Shown in pieces: positions 62,418 through 64,000 of a DNA stretch of 64,000 nucleotides. The notes below the pieces were generated by a model. The model was not told the origin of the DNA. It saw only the letters and a list, made by a program, of their open reading frames with translations, and searched no databases. Source of the DNA: Billgrantia saliphila (GTDB lineage: Bacteria > Pseudomonadota > Gammaproteobacteria > Pseudomonadales > Halomonadaceae); the NCBI RefSeq assembly GCF_002930105.1, contig NZ_PJRN01000014.1, positions 1 through 64,000 on the forward strand. Reading direction: 5' to 3'. A program made the translations under genes and the position numbers. Position 1 is the first letter of the stretch. Every line of letters starts with the position of its first letter.

Positions 62418-63599
62418 ATGAACCATCCAACCAGCGACGTGCAGGCATTTGAAGCCCACGCAAGTGAGGCTGAGCTCGACGACCTGCGCGCGCGACTGGC
62501 CGCGGCACGGCTACCGGAGGTCGAGACGGTCTATCGCGCCGCGCCCGACCCTCGCCGTTGGGAACAAGGCGTTCCTCTCGCCGACCTCGTCGATGTCGTG
62601 AACTACTGGCGCACCGAGTACGACTGGCGGTCGTTCGAGGCGCGCCTTAACCGTATCGGCCAGTTCCGCACGACGATCGATGATCTCGGCATCCACTTCC
62701 TGCACCGCCGATCCGCACGCGCCGATGCCACGCCTCTGATCCTGACGCACGGCTGGCCAGGCAGCATTGCCGAGTTCATCGATGTCGTCGACGAACTGGC
62801 AGATCCGAAAGCTGCGGACGCGCCGGCGTTCCACGTCGTGGTCCCCTCGCTGCCGGGCTTTGGCTACAGCGACAAGCCGACTACCACCGGGTGGGGAGCC
62901 GGAAAGATCGCGGCCGCCTGGGTGGAGCTGATGGGAAGGCTCGGCTACAGCAAGTTCGCAGCCCACGGGGGCGACTGGGGAGGGGTAATCACCACTGTCC
63001 TCGGCGGCAGGTTCCGGGCGCATGTACTCGGCATCCACACGACGTTGGCGCAGGCACCGCCCGGGTTGACCATGGATGGGCTTACGGCGGCCGAGCGCAA
63101 ATGGGCCGAGGACACGCGCGATTTCTGGCTCTACCGCGCAGCTTACGCGAAGCAGCAGGCGACCCGACCGCAGACCATCGGCTACTCGCTTGTCGACTCA
63201 CCCGTCGGGCTTCTTGCCTGGATCCTCGACAAGTTCGCCGAGTGGACAGATACCGAAGATAGCCCGTTCGAGACGATTTCCAGAGATCGCATTCTTGACG
63301 ACGTCACCCTGTACTGGCTGACGCAGACCGGCGCATCGTCGGCCCGCATTTACTACGAAAGCCACGGCGGAGTTAACTCGGTCGACCCCGAACTTCGGGT
63401 CGATGTCCCGTCAGCAATCACTATCTATCCCCGCGACATCGAGAAGTGTCCGCGCCCCTGGGCAGAGCAGAGGTACCGACAGATCGTGCGCTGGAGAACG
63501 GCCGAACGCGGGGGGCATTTTCCGTCACTTGAGGCTCCCGAGTCTTTCGTCAAGGACCTGCAAGAAGGCCTCGCGACTGTGCTGGCCGCTAATCGGTGA
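62418..63599 (+). CDS. Epoxide hydrolase with N-terminal EHN domain
   Basis: 393 residues. EHN domain at the start (ELDDLRARLAAARLPEVET, VVNYWRTEYDWRSFEARLN), then an alpha/beta-hydrolase fold: oxyanion motif LTHGWPGSIAEF, nucleophile Asp in AAHGGDWGGVI, and catalytic His in RGGHFPSLEAPE. A lid Tyr (ARIYYESHG) fits the proton-donor role. It opens epoxides to diols, like juvenile-hormone-type and microsomal relatives. It has no visible operon partner. Confidence 0.93.
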   Translation: MNHPTSDVQAFEAHASEAELDDLRARLAAARLPEVETVYRAAPDPRRWEQGVPLADLVDVVNYWRTEYDWRSFEARLNRIGQFRTTIDDLGIHFLHRRSARADATPLILTHGWPGSIAEFIDVVDELADPKAADAPAFHVVVPSLPGFGYSDKPTTTGWGAGKIAAAWVELMGRLGYSKFAAHGGDWGGVITTVLGGRFRAHVLGIHTTLAQAPPGLTMDGLTAAERKWAEDTRDFWLYRAAYAKQQATRPQTIGYSLVDSPVGLLAWILDKFAEWTDTEDSPFETISRDRILDDVTLYWLTQTGASSARIYYESHGGVNSVDPELRVDVPSAITIYPRDIEKCPRPWAEQRYRQIVRWRTAERGGHFPSLEAPESFVKDLQEGLATVLAANR

Positions 63600-63758
63600 G
63601 CGCGGCTGGCAGCTGGAAGATTAATGACGACCTAGCCATGGGTGTTTAAGCCAGTCACGACCATGGCCTGATAGCCTAATGGCGCATGGCTGACGTCGGA
63701 ACCGACCAGGCCTTCGCGGGATTGCTTCCCGTGGCAGGCTAAAGGTTTTGGAGAGTGA

Positions 63759-64000
63759 ATGATTGCCAAGCGAGAACGCGGCAAGATGGAGCGACGATTG
63801 ACCGCTTCATTGACTCATGCCTGTGAGCAGGCCAAGCCCCTGCTGCCCGGCTTTTGCTGGCTGACGCACCGTGTCGATTACCAGCGCTTTCCCGAGAGCC
63901 TGGTGGTTACCTGGGTGTTCGACACCCACCCCAACCTGGCGAATGCGCTCAAGGGCGATGCCCGACGCTGCATCGCTGACCTGACCGCCGAGGCATTGGC
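63759..64000 (+). CDS. Unrecognised protein, N-terminal part
   Basis: 80 codons run open to the window edge: MIAKRERGKMERRLTASLTH, then LLPGFCWLTHRVDYQRFPES and VTWVFDTHPNL. The composition is that of a normal coding gene and the start follows GGAGAGTGA. I do not recognise the family; the stop is outside the window. Confidence 0.65.
   Translation, partial: MIAKRERGKMERRLTASLTHACEQAKPLLPGFCWLTHRVDYQRFPESLVVTWVFDTHPNLANALKGDARRCIADLTAEAL

Noticed and set aside
1..64000. CRISPR array, tRNA/rRNA genes, phage or complete IS elements
   Set aside because: Looked for regularly spaced repeats, cloverleaf-type sequences and integrase/transposase genes; only a partial IS5 transposase was found.

Overview
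The window reads as chromosomal DNA of a GC-rich gammaproteobacterium, most likely Halomonas or a close relative (Halomonadaceae). This rests on base composition, a solute-scavenging gene set (TRAP, LysE, RhtA, TauE, mechanosensitive channel) and familiar protein types; no search was run, so the genus is an inference. Genes are dense and no tRNA, rRNA, CRISPR array or complete insertion sequence was seen.

Layout. 1-4.8 kb: end of an aldo/keto reductase, an acidic exported protein, an SRPBCC protein, a CGNR regulator with two overlapping amino-acid exporter genes, and a DUF72 gene. 4.9-10.2 kb: a GlxA-type regulator, a complete TRAP transporter and a proline-racemase-family enzyme with an altered active site; a decayed copy of the DUF72 gene start lies on the far side. 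10.2-20.7 kb: housekeeping and stress genes (deaminase, DUF523, lipoprotein, GNAT, LysE, YghU, DsbA-like), an AT-rich DUF2254 gene, a hydrolase and a DUF2157/DUF4401/GDYXXLXY membrane operon. 20.9-27 kb: FMN reductase, LysR, RidA, TauE, AraC and an MscS channel. 27-31 kb: an AztD-like zinc chaperone and a TonB receptor, each with a Zur-like or palindromic site upstream. 31-38 kb: DUF899, a TPR/HTH regulator with a small propeller protein, two cspA genes in exact 524-bp tandem, an orphan PAAR protein and a DUF1772-like/TetR pair.

36.8-54.4 kb is the most unusual part. A mipA-response regulator-histidine kinase operon faces an RND efflux operon (nodT-MFP-RND). The promoter stretch between them occurs three times (39.7, 44.4 and 51.2 kb). 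Each copy is followed by a different surviving piece of the RND operon, and envelope-modification genes lie in between: a GtrA/GtrB/ArnT-like trio, a PbgA/YejM-like sulfatase-fold protein and a MFS/TetR pair. A 3' fragment of an AAA ATPase gene is also duplicated. The simplest reading is repeated duplication and deletion of one operon, leaving a mosaic envelope-stress or cationic-peptide-resistance island under one two-component system.

54.5-64 kb: AraC/SDR, a molybdenum hydroxylase operon (2Fe-2S subunit, molybdopterin subunit, XdhC-MobA fusion) with a divergent AraC regulator whose 3' end runs into an IS5-type transposase remnant, a small basic protein, an epoxide hydrolase, and the start of an unrecognised gene.
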